DNA from: Buddleja alternifolia
Lineage: Eukaryota; Streptophyta; Magnoliopsida; Lamiales; Scrophulariaceae
Assembly (NCBI GenBank): GCA_019426215.1
Contig: CM033394.1
Location: 17,628,195 to 17,692,194 of the forward strand
Direction: 5' to 3'
Length of the DNA stretch: 64,000 nt
This document shows positions 1 through 10,260 of this stretch, piece after piece. Every line of letters starts with the position of its first letter. Position 1 is the first letter of the stretch. Below the pieces are notes generated by a model that saw only the letters and a list, made by a program, of their open reading frames with translations, did no database searches and was not told the origin of the DNA. The position numbers and the translations under genes are program-made.

Positions 1-120
1 GTTTTTGAAGGTATAATGCTTGCTCTTATGTGTATGAATTGGCAAATGAAATTTTCAATCTTCATATGTGTGTTTGATTGTATTTGATCGAGGACGATCA
101 AAGCTAAGTTTGGGGGTAGT
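1..120 (+). other. Gyp-A internal 3' tail and polypurine tract
   Basis: This is the end of the internal region of a gypsy element that extends off the left edge. It closes with the purine-rich tract AGTTTGGGGGTAGT at 107-120, directly before an LTR that opens TGATATATG. The same tail, including GATCGAGGACGATCAAAG, recurs before the Gyp-B LTR near 38990-39022. It has no coding potential. Confidence 0.75.
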
Positions 121-659
121 TGATATATGTTATTTTTACACTAGTTTTCCCCCGTTTATCGACTTAGTTTTGATTGTTTCCTTGATAATTTGATCACATA
201 TGATGCTTTGATCCTTGTCTTCTCATATTTTATAGAATAACATAACATTTGGAGGAAAAGAACAAGGATTGAAGGTAAATCATGCATAAAGATACAAACT
301 GTCTGCGCGGTGATAGAGCTTATTGAATAGAGTTCTCTACCCATGTCCAAATTACACACTTGATTTACCAATGGAAAGATAAGAGGCAAAGGTACATTTC
401 TTATGTTGAAGACAAAGATCAGATATGTAGGGAAGGAGGTGAAAACGTCATCGGAAGAGACGTCTTACGATGGAGTTTTCTCATTTAGTGACTTGTGAGA
501 CAATTTTGTCATCTTTAACGTTTGATTTCGGCCCTAGTGTCTTCTGGAGAGTTGTAGATCTTTGTTTTAGGATTCTACATCAACTTGAATCAGTGAATTC
601 CGACATCGGTAGAGAAAGATATGCGAAGTTTACCAAAACTGGCTGGAGCAGCAGGGGAT

Positions 660-749
660 GAACGCCGAGGCGTTCATCCACGAACGCCGCGGCGTTCACA
701 TGCAGTAGCCAACGCCGAGGCGTTCAACAAGCGAACGCCGCGGCGTTCG
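660..749. repeat. Four CG-rich 16-bp palindromes in Gyp-A LTR
   Basis: Four copies of a palindrome of the form GAACGCCGMGGCGTTC lie at about 660-675, 682-697, 711-725 and 733-748. The second and fourth are perfect palindromes; the first and third carry one central mismatch. They alternate (A centre, C centre, A centre, C centre), suggesting a duplicated two-palindrome block. The last ends 17 bp before the TATA box. The homologous LTR at 39023-40566 has only one copy, at 39569-39584. Confidence 0.85.
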
Positions 750-765
750 AGACAGCGGGTTGGTC

Positions 766-773
766 TATAAATA
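766..773 (+). promoter_or_regulatory. LTR TATA box (TATAAATA)
   Basis: TATAAATA is followed by CCCCTCTTAG and is conserved in position and context in the Gyp-B LTR at 39602-39609. It probably marks the U3/R promoter of this LTR family. Confidence 0.6.
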
Positions 774-1927
774 CCCCTCTTAGCCATTTTTTACCCTAAC
801 TCACCATAGATAGCAGTAGCCACGCCAAAAGAGAGGGAGAGGGAGCTTGGGAGAGTGTTTTTGAAGGTCAAAACGTCTACTTGAAGGCCCGGATTCGTGA
901 GAAGACGGAGAATTCAACGAGGAATCCACATCTCTACAAGAATTAGGGAGTTTTTACATATTTATTTCTTGAATTTGTTCAAACCTCTTATGACTGTATG
1001 ATTTATATTTGCACTTTTGACATGAATATGAGCTAAACTTGTTTGATTGAGGCCATGGATAGGCCATTTATGTTATTTTGATTGTTGATTTGTTGGTGTT
1101 TATTGGATTAATTTTGGTTTTAGCTATGTCTTCAATAGTTGAGCTCAATGCTTCGCTTGTTTGATCACCAAGTGTTCGATAAAATGCCTAGGTTAGAGAT
1201 CGAGAGATAATAACCTAGGGAAGATATAAACATTGAATACCCTATAGTTAAACCGACTAGAGATAGACTCGGTTTCTTTAGGTGGCTTTCCATTCACGTG
1301 GGGAATTCCTAGACCTTAAATGCATCTTTGTTAAGACGGGTTTTCATATAGAGATATATAGGAAATCGTTAACTAAGGTAGGGTTGCTATGCCAAGAGAT
1401 TGGGTAGTACGTATGTTAGGGAATTTCGCCTTGGCTAAATCCATCTAATAATCCAATAGAACCTTAATCAAAATCGAAATACATAAATGGTTGAACCATG
1501 TGCCTTAATCGCTTCTCTTCTATCGTTTCTTCCACTTATTTGGTTATAAACTATTTTAGTAATTAACTTAAGTAATTAGTTAAAATCAACCTTTTATCGA
1601 CCTATCTAACTTAGAATTGAGTAATACAGTAGTCCCGGTACTTAGATTATAGTTGTCCCTGCGGATACGATAACCCCGGACTTAAACATCCACTTTACTA
1701 CTTACGCGACCTAGTTCTCTTGCTAGGATTTTGTCGTGTCATGATGTAATGCATGCATAGGATAGATAATTAAAGCAAGATAATTAAATCTGATGAGACC
1801 CCCCCCCCCCCAAATAAGCATGTTATAATTCCCTCCTGCGAAAATATTAGGCTTATGTGATAGTAAGAATGGAATTCTATTATCATGCCTTCCATCATAA
1901 GTATTCACCATGTGAAACGCCGCTAAA

Positions 1928-2248
1928 GGTTCAATCCTTTTGCTCAGAAAATGGGGTGGATTGGATCTGAGGTAGACTGTGAGTGTTTGCTAAGCACTAC
2001 GGTGCCCCGTGGAAATCGGTTGGTTTCATTGCTTTGCTCAGAAAATGGGGGCAATGAAATTGATGGTTATACATGGGATATTTGATGGGTCGAGCCTAAC
2101 TTCGTCCCTCAAGTGTTAGCTCAGAGAATGGGGCACATGTGGGAGATGAGGAAAACCATCTTGAGAACTATCTAAAAAGATAGAAGGTCCGGTAAGGCTA
2201 CTATTCAAAATCATCGTTTGTTAGCTCAAAAAATGGGGCATATGATGA
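1928..2248 (+). promoter_or_regulatory. Copia-A leader stem-loop array (four hairpins)
   Basis: Four predicted RNA hairpins share a loop close to TTWGCTCARARAATGGGG while their stems differ. Stem arms: 1932-1937 CAATCC with 1958-1963 GGATTG, extended by wobble pairs to 1928/1967; 2024-2032 TTTCATTGC with 2051-2059 GCAATGAAA; 2110-2115 CAAGTG with 2134-2139 CACATG, one mismatch, extended outward by TCCC with GGGA; 2211-2215 TCATC with 2244-2248 GATGA, extended inward by four further pairs. Spacing is about 85-105 nt. The array lies just upstream of gag. Its role is unknown; packaging, dimerisation or translation control are possible. Confidence 0.7.
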
Positions 2249-2428
2249 AGTGAGAATAGATCTCAAGCCCACTAAAGAAACTAACATTTCTTCGAATCAT
2301 GTCAAGAGGGTGGTGTGATTTGAAAAAAATAGTGGGAGACTTGTACAATTAAAGACCAAATTGTATAAGGACATTATTTGAAAATCCGTTATTAATTGTC
2401 TGTTATGCATTTTTGTAGATAAACGAAA

Positions 2429-5400
2429 ATGGCCAATAATCCTTTCAAAACCCTAATTGAAACAAACAAACTGACTGGACCAAACTTTGAAGATTGGCTT
2501 CGTAACCTTAAGATTATCCTTTCGTCTAAAAGAAGACAATATGTGATTGATATACCGGTGCAAGATGAGCCGGAAGAGGATTCATCTGATGATGAAAAGT
2601 TCCAGTACCAGCAATGGAAGGAAGATGACATGCAAGTACGATGTCTCATGTTGGCCTCTATGAGCAACGAGTTGTAGAGACAACATGAGACGATCGAGAA
2701 TGCTGCGTCAATCCTCTTTCATTTGCAAGAGCTGTATGGCATTAGAACTAGGCGAGAAAGATATGTTATCTCCAAGGAGCTCTTCAAAGCTCGAATGACT
2801 GAAAACTCTAATGTAAGTGCGCACGTACTTAAAATGATCGGGCTAATTGAAAAATTGGTTGGTCTAGGCGTGGCACTTGACAATGAGCTTTTTGTGGATT
2901 TGGTCCTACAATCATTGCCTAACTCTTATGATCCATTTGTGGTCAATTTCAACATGAACCAACTTGAAACAAAGCTTCCTGAGCTATTGAACATGTTGAA
3001 GACTGCTGAAAGCACCATCAAGAAGGATAAACCGATGCTTCTTATGAATTTCTCTTCAAAAGCCAAGAAGGGCAACAACAAGAAGAATAAGACTAAGAAG
3101 CTGAAAGGTAATGGTGGTGTGAAGAAGGGTAAGAAGTCCAAGTCTAAAAAGTCTGATGAATGCTTCAAATGTGGGAAAGTTAGGCACTGGCAAAGGAACT
3201 GTGAAGAGCCTCTGGCTCAAGGTATGTTCTTTGTTGAAGTTAACTTCACTGTTAATGATTCTTCTTGGGTTTTTGACACTGGATGCGGTGTTCATATCTG
3301 CAATGATTTGCAGGTGATGAAAAGAACCAAGGAGCTAAGTAGAGGAGACATCACCCTGCGGATGGGGAATGGAGCATTGGTTGCTGCCAAAGCCGTGGGG
3401 ACGATCTACTTAGAGTTAGGAGATAGGAAATTAGTTTTACATTCTGTTTATTTTGTTCCTAAAATAATAAGAAATATTATCTCGATTCCGGTTTTGGATA
3501 GAGAAGGATATTGTTTTGAGATTCATAATAAAAGTTTGCTTTTGTTTTATGAATCATCTCTTATTATGGAATCGAAAATGAAAGATGGAATGTATACTAT
3601 ATCCCCAATAATTTCCAATCTCAATATTCAACAAAGTAACAAACGTTAACAAGATAATCAAGTAAACGCACAAATGTGGCATGAAAGACTTGGACATATT
3701 TTCAAAGAAAGAATTCGAACATTAGCAAAACATTTAGGTGTAAATGACTTAGATGAATTGTCAAGTTGCGAATCATGTCTTAAAGGAAAAATAACCAAGT
3801 TACCATTTTCGGGGAAAGCGGAACGAGCCACAAAACCATTGGACTTGGTCCATACAGACGTGTGCGGGCCAATGAGTGTGAGCACTCATGGTGGCCAAAG
3901 CTACTTCATAACTTTTACCGATGATTATTCACGGTATGGTTACTTATATCTTATGAGATATAAATCTGAATCCTTTGAGAAGTTTAAGGAGTTCAGAAAT
4001 GAAGTAGAGAAACAACTTGGTAGAAGTATTAAGGCTCGTCGATCGGATCAAGGAAAAGAATACTTTTCTACCGAGTTTCTTGATTATCTTAGAGAGAATG
4101 GAATTCTCTCACAGTGGACACCGCCCGGCATGCCTCAACATCACGGGGTAGCCGAGCATAGGAATCGAACATTACTAGATATGGTTCGATCCATGATGAG
4201 TTTCACTAAAGTTCCTAAGTCCATGTGGGGCTATGCTCTTGAAACGGCTGTCTATCTATTGAATAGATCACCTAGTAAGACGGTGCCCAATACCCCATAC
4301 AAAAGTTGGTGTGGAAAGACGCCCTCATATAATCATTTGAGAGGTGTCCTGCTTATGTAAAGCATTTAGTGGGAGACAAATTGGACCTCAAGTTCTCTTT
4401 GTGCTATTTTGTAGGATATCCAAAGGAAACTGTTGGATATTACTTCTACAGCCCAACGGAACAAAAGGTTATTGTTTCGAGAAACGCCAATTTCTTGGAG
4501 AAGGGTCACCTTCTAGATAGAAAAGGCAAGGTTGTAGAACTTGATGAGGTCCATGAAAATGGATCAAGTCAAGAGATACAAATTAATCCACCCGACACCA
4601 ACGAGGCTACATCAGAGGCACCCACTGAAAACACGCAACCTTTGAGAAGATCAAAGAGGATCCCAAAGGAGCCTGAAAGATGGCTAGGCCTATTGCAAGA
4701 GGAGGGTGCTCAAGATCCTCCTCTAGACTCTGATCCGAAGAGTTTTAAGAGTGCAATGTCTGACATTGATTCGAGAAAATGGCTAGAGGCCATGACATCC
4801 GAAATGGACTCCATGTACTCCAACAAGGTATGGACCTTGGTTGACCCACCTGAGGGCATCAAACCCATTGGTTGTAAGTGGGTCTACAAGTGAAAGCTTG
4901 GAGTCGATGGAGAGGTAGTTACCTATAAGGCTCGCCTCGTGGCAAAAGGATTTACTCAAAGACAAGGGATTGACTATGAGGATCCATTAAGCTCGCCAGT
5001 GGCTATGCTGAAATCCATTAGGATCATGCTTGCAATATCTGCATATTTTGATTATGAAATATGGCAGATGGATGTAAATACTGCATTCCTCAATGGAGAA
5101 ATTGAGGAAGAGATTTACATGCAACAGCCAGAGGGCTTTACATCGAAAGGGAGCGAACACAAAGTGTGTAAACTCCAAAAGTCCATCTATGGACTTAAGC
5201 AAGCTTCTTGAAGTTGGAACAAACGTTTTGACACTATCATACAAGAGTATGGATACGTTCAAAACGTTGAAGAGGCATGTGTGTATAAGAAAGACAGTGG
5301 GAGCGCAGTCATGTTCATCATACTTTATGTCGATGACATCATACTTTATGTCGATGACATCCTACTAATTGGAAATGATGTAGGGATGAGGCAGTCGACT

Positions 5401-6321
5401 AAAGTATGGCTCTCTAATAAATTCTCCATGAAAGATATGGGAGAGGCGTCCTACATACTCGGTATGAAGATCTATAGGGATAGATCGAGTAGGATGCTAG
5501 GTCTCTCCCAATCTACATATATCGATCGCGTACTCAAAAGATTTGAGATGAAAGAGTCCAAGAAGGGATTCTTGCCAATGGGACATGGCATCACACTTTC
5601 CAAGTCTATGTGCCCAAAGGCTGAGGAAGAAAGAGTGAAAATGTCCAAAACTCCCTATGCTTCTGCGATAGGTAGTATTATGTACGAGATGATATGCACA
5701 AGACCCGATGTAGCCTATGCATTGAGTGTGTGCAGTCAATATCAAGCGAATCCAGGCATGGCACACTTGAGTTCAGTGAAAACAATCCTTAAGTATCTGA
5801 GGAGAACTAAGGAGTTGTTCTTGATATACGGGCGAGGAGAATTGGAATTAGAAGGGTTTACTGATTCGAGTTTCCAATCCGAAAAGGATGACTCGAAGTC
5901 AGTCTCTGGGTTTGTATTTCTGCTTAATGGCGGAACGGTTAGCTGGAAGAGTTCCAAGCAAGCAGTCATAGCCGACTCCACCACTGAAGCAGAATTCATT
6001 GCAGCAAATGACGCTGCAAAAGAAGCTGTTTGGATGAGGAACTTCATCCAATAATTGGGTGTCGTTCCATCCGTTGGGGATCCAGTAACGGTCTACTGTG
6101 ATAACAACGGGGCTATTGCGCAAGCAAAAGAGCCGAGGTCTCATCAGAAATCCAAACATGTTCTGAGGAAATTCCGATTGATACGAGAAATCATTGGAAG
6201 AGGCGATGTGCGAATGGAGCGCGTGGACACAGCGAACCCACTCACCAAACCCCTTAGCCAAAAAGTATTTGAAGGACATCTGGGAAGAATGGGCCTTAAG
6301 TACATGGGCAATTGGCGTTAG
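2429..6321 (+). pseudogene. Copia-A gag-pol polyprotein, inactivated
   Basis: Gag starts MANNPFKTL at 2429 and carries a zinc knuckle CFKCGKVRHWQRNC (CX2CX4HX4C) near 3160. Protease follows with DTGCG near 3270. Integrase (3674-4340) has the HHCC finger (WHERLGH, CESCLKGK), HTDVCGP, RSDQGKEY and GVAEHRNR. Reverse transcriptase (about 4850-5700) has its YVDD motif duplicated, and RNase H (about 5840-6300) has CDNNGAI. Premature stops lie at 2675, 3647, 4891, 5209 and 6052, all but the frameshift being in a consistent frame within each block. One small deletion near 4345, at the integrase HLRVWG motif, shifts frame. TNT1-type copia architecture is clear; activity is lost. Confidence 0.92.
5317..5358 (+). 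repeat. 21-bp tandem duplication of the RT YVDD motif
   Basis: The 21-nt unit encoding ILYVDD-type residues occurs twice in tandem (5317-5337 and 5338-5358) with no base difference, in frame. Reverse transcriptase therefore reads ILYVDDIILYVDDILLIG, with two copies of the catalytic aspartate pair. Copia reverse transcriptases normally have one. Confidence 0.9.
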
Positions 6322-6335
6322 GGCAAGTGGGAGAT

Positions 6336-8488
6336 TGTTAGAGTTAGTGCCCGGCGCACCAATTATTGGGCGCCATTCTTTGTAATAATAACTCTAGAAT
6401 TGAACAATCGTTTTCATATGAATAAAGTCAATCTCTTTTATATGTGTGGCATGTCTTTATTCTTAAATTAGTTTTCATTTTGGCTTAGAATAAAGTCCCG
6501 AAGGATCGCACATTGCTATGGGACATCATTGCACATTGGGTGTGGCAATGATGGAATATGTCTCAAAGGCTGTGATCTTTAAACATTGTTCCAAGTCATA
6601 AAAGGGTTCATCGAGATAAAGGGATATCGATGCAACCCAAAAGACTTGCTCATATGATGTATACTCTGGGAGAAGTGTATCTCTTCCATAGATACTGACA
6701 CGGTGAAAGCCAATGCATATATGAGGGTTGTCATTGTGGTAATGGGCGAACTGAACAACCCCATGGAAGTTCCTAAAATGGATTCCCAGTCGAATGTGGA
6801 ACTTCCAGTGGTCTTGTAGTATAAGAGTAATCCTTATGGACCTAAGATTCCATTGGATGTCTTATGCATAACCGTGCATGTTCTTGATTTGTTACATGAT
6901 CACTTTAGATGATCGAATATGGCCAAACTCAGACATACACGTCTTACGTAGTAAGGCACGTGAGAATCAAAAGGAATCTATCTCTGACATTTAGCCAGTC
7001 GGTTAATCTCCTATGGTTACATAGTGAATCGACTTAAGGAATCTTCGGCTGAAGTATGATATCTAAAGAGGCGTAGGGTTTCCTCGTTTACATAGTCGAA
7101 GTCGATTTCACATAATGTGGGAAACATAGTATTGAATTAACAAAGCTTCGACCTTAGCCACTGCTCTAGATTCAATCGGGAGATTAGATAGAGGGATCTT
7201 ACTTATGCGAGGATCAACATTGCAAAAGGCGTATCTTTACTTTTCGTTTTATCTAGGTCTTCGGGACCTTATGCTTGGTGGGCAACCGCGATTTGTAAGT
7301 GCCGAGAATTAGCTTGGTGACTAATTCGAGGCTTGATTAAATCAAAGGATTGATTTAATCTAGTACTTTTCATTTTAGGAAAGTACACTAGCACTGTGGG
7401 AAGGTGTACTTACTACTAGATAGAAACGAGCCTAAGGGGTCACACACTAACTCGAGAGAGTCACTGCTTGAATAGATGTGATTAATCAATTTCGAGAAAA
7501 TTGAGAAAATTAGGAAAGTGTAGTACTTTCCTAATATGGAATATAAATTAATTGAAGGATTCAATTAATTTTACTCTTTTAATTAATCTTGTAGAATTAA
7601 TTAAATTAATGGACCTAGTAGAGTCCAAGTATTTTATTTAATTGGGTAAAGCTCAAGTTAAATAAATAAATGTTGGAATTAGTTGGTTGGATTTAATTTG
7701 ACTTGTATTTAATTGATGGGTTGAACCTATAATTAAATTGAGAAGTCAAAATTAAATCCTAGAATCCAATTGACTTGTGTTGACCGATTTTTATGAGAAA
7801 AAATAAGGGAGGGGGCGATTTTTTATGTGGTGGAGGAGGAAAAGAGTTTTCCCCTCCTCCAAGTCTTCATAGGATGAGGATTACTAGAGAGTTTAGGAGA
7901 AAGGAAGTTTCGTTTTCTTAATTGGACTCTAGGTAATCTTCACCTTTAAATAAGAGATGAAGGAAACTAAAACAAATAATCAAGAATTGCTGGAAAATTC
8001 GCCCCCCCCCCCCCCCCACTAGACCTAAAAATCGGCCACCTCTCTCTCCCTTTCCAACAAGACGTCGTTCTATTCATGTGTTGAATTAAACGACTTAGAA
8101 AATATTCCTACCCTTCACATAATCAAGCCTAAGTTAAGCTTAGAATCGTTTTGTTGTCTAGCACGCAAGGCAAGACGATTGGTGACTTGAACGAGGTATG
8201 GATAAATCTTAGAGGTGCGACGCTTGGAGCACTCTAAACAGGGAGATACGAAAAGATGACGGGCAATTTCTCACTCAAGGGAAATTGTGTGGATTTGCAT
8301 CACAGGGTTGCTGAGATCCAAAGTACGAGGTGAAACAAAATTTTCGAAAGGTAGAATTTCGTTTACCTCCTTATCAAATTCGATCGAACCAATTCCATAT
8401 TCCTGTTTTCGGGTGGTTGTACGTTTACTTTTGTAAAATTTTAATTTCCGCTGCCACGAGCCACCCGAGGGAATGAGTCAACCCAACA
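6336..8488 (+). mobile_element. Copia-A 3' LTR
   Basis: An LTR of about 2.15 kb starts TGTTAGAGTTAGTGCCC immediately after the polypurine tract and ends GTCAACCCAACA. A run of 16 C lies at 8002-8017. The reverse complement resembles the Copia-J LTR at 55353-57305, notably around CGAGCCTAAGGGGTC, so the two are the same family. No open reading frame of note is present. Confidence 0.85.
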
Positions 8489-8493
8489 AGGTT

Positions 8494-8960
8494 CCTTCAC
8501 TCGGCTACTCCATTTAGTGGAGGAGTTGCTAGTGGTGTTAGTTGTAACATTATTCCTTGTTGTCTAAGGAATTTATCAAACTCGACACTCATATATTCTC
8601 CTCCACGATCCGATCGTAGAGTTTTTATATTTTGCCCAGTTTGATTATCTACTAAGGCTTTGGAGCTTTCAAAGGATTCAGACTTTTTGCTTCATTAGAT
8701 ACAATAGACGATATCTTGATTAATTGTCTGTGAAAGTGATAAAGTAGTAGAAACCCCCAAGAGCCATTTCTTCAAATGGTCCGCAGACGTCGGTATGCAC
8801 TAAACCTAAGAGTTGAGTAGCTCTTTCAAAAGTCCCAGTGAAGGGTGATCTAGCCTTCTTGCCTAAGAGACATGATTCATATGTTGGATAGAGATCCGAC
8901 CCAGTGAGCTTAAAATCCCATCTTTTTCCATTTTGTGGATGTTGTGCTCTCCGGCATGTC
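8494..8960 (-). pseudogene. Copia-B integrase fragment
   Basis: On the minus strand, the GAG_pre-integrase histidine motif LGHAGEHNI (near 8955-8925), HTDVCGPF (near 8790) and SDRGGEYMS (near 8610) are recognisable. They are followed by PLATPPLNGVAE up to 8494, where Copia-A interrupts the frame one codon after the catalytic glutamate. Several in-frame stops lie between these motifs, so no long open frame remains. Confidence 0.8.
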
Positions 8961-8973
8961 CTAGTCTAAGATG

Positions 8974-10260
8974 TCACTTGAGTCTTAGGTTAGCTTCTTG
9001 CCTACCACATTTACGAGTTACAACATTCACATCAGATGAATTACGGACATTTAAATAATACAAACTAATAACTAAAGAAGCATTGCCAACTAATTTATTT
9101 CCATAATAAATGTCGCAATTTAATTTAGAAAAACGGAATGTATATCCAATCTTAACTAAGATAGGAATAGAAACAATGTTCTTAAGCCCCTTGGGCGAAA
9201 CTAAAACATCATCTAATAACAATAAATGTCCAGAATTCGAATAAAGAGAAGTAGATCCAATCTTAGTAGCCCCAACGCTTTCCCCGCTGTCTACTTTGAT
9301 CATCACTTCTTCTCGGCCCATCTTTCTACTTCTCTGCAGATCCTGATCCAAACAACAAACATGGGCACTAGCCCCTGAGTCCAGAATCTACTAAGTAGAA
9401 AAGACGGTCATAGAACAGTTAGTTTCAAAAACAAAGAGTTCCATACCTTTTGCGCCTTTGCCTAATTTGGGACAGTTCCTCTTCCAATGGCCAAGCTCAC
9501 CATACTCGAAACATCTATCTTTTTTCTTACGCCCTTTGCTCTTACGGCCATGTCCTAACTTCTTTTGAGTTCTTGTGGATACTTTCCTTTGCCTTTTCTT
9601 CTTTCCATTACGTTGATCATCAAATGAATCATTCGTTAAATAGATAGAAAAATCCCTCTTCTTATTTGTCCTTATGCGAGCTTGTTCGATTTCAAGCTTT
9701 TTTGTCAGCCCATCTAATGAACAATCGATATCATTGATATCAAAGTTCATGATGAAGTAGTAGAAGGAGTCAGGGAGCGATTGTAGGATGAGATCAACTT
9801 GAAGATGAATATCCATATAGAAATGCATTGACCTAAGTCTTTCCATTAGGGTCATCATCGTGAGAACGTGGTCTCCCACATTCTCTTCCTCTTTCATCCT
9901 CGCTCTGAAGAGTTCTTTTGATATGAAATATCTTACGGTCCTACCGTGCTCTCCAAACATTTCTTCCAGGTGAAGAACTATGTCCCTTGCATTGCTCATT
10001 GTACCATGTGAACTTTGCAGCTCACTGCACATTGAGCATAGAATGTATCCCCTAGCTTTATAATTGTTACAAGTCCAATTAAAGTGAGCTAGTTGAACCT
10101 TTTCATCCTCATTCCTCTCAGGAACAATAGGACGATCAGTTTCCAACACATAATCAATTTACTCTTCACTCAGGACATTCCTTAAGATCGCGAGCCATTG
10201 CATGTAATTGGGTCCAGTTAGAACATTTCTTTCGAGTAAAATTGAAAGTGGGTTTGTCAT
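8974..10260 (-). pseudogene. Copia-B gag and protease, inactivated
   Basis: Gag starts at 10260 (MTNPLSILLERN), has one in-frame stop near 10166, then runs open from about 10149 to 9391. It includes the conserved segment FISKELFRARM and a lysine-rich basic stretch. The zinc knuckle reads CFEYGELGHWKRNC: the second cysteine of CX2CX4HX4C is tyrosine, so zinc binding should be impaired. A stop at 9391 separates gag from protease, which continues from about 9390 with the DSGA motif and the downstream VLVSPKGLKNIVSIP block, ending at 8974. Relationship to Copia-A gag-pol is clear. Confidence 0.88.

Larger units (their letters stand above)
121..1741 (+). mobile_element. Gyp-A 3' LTR (Ty3/gypsy, Tat/Athila-like)
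   Basis: This LTR of about 1.6 kb begins TGATATATG and ends TTTGTCGTGTCA. It is a 3' LTR because a polypurine tract precedes it and no primer binding site follows. It is homologous through most of its length to the Gyp-B LTR at 39023-40566; shared landmarks are the TATAAATACCCC promoter, the GAGAGGGAG block and the conserved end CTTGCTAGGATTTTGTCGTGTCA, given here only as a landmark. The rest of the element lies outside the window. It abuts Copia-A leader sequence, so it probably inserted there, but the other flank needed to prove that is not visible. Confidence 0.8.
1742..8488 (+). mobile_element. Copia-A, Ty1/copia retrotransposon, 5' LTR missing
   Basis: The element comprises a leader (1742-2428), a broken gag-pol reading frame (2429-6321), a polypurine tract CAAGTGGGAGAT just before 6336, and a 3' LTR (6336-8488) starting TGTTAGAG and ending CCCAACA. 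The 5' LTR and primer site are absent; the Gyp-A LTR abuts the leader instead. On the right, the LTR end is followed by integrase sequence of Copia-B on the opposite strand, so this copy inserted into Copia-B. The expected target duplicate AGGTT is at 8489-8493, but its partner is outside the window. Confidence 0.85.
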
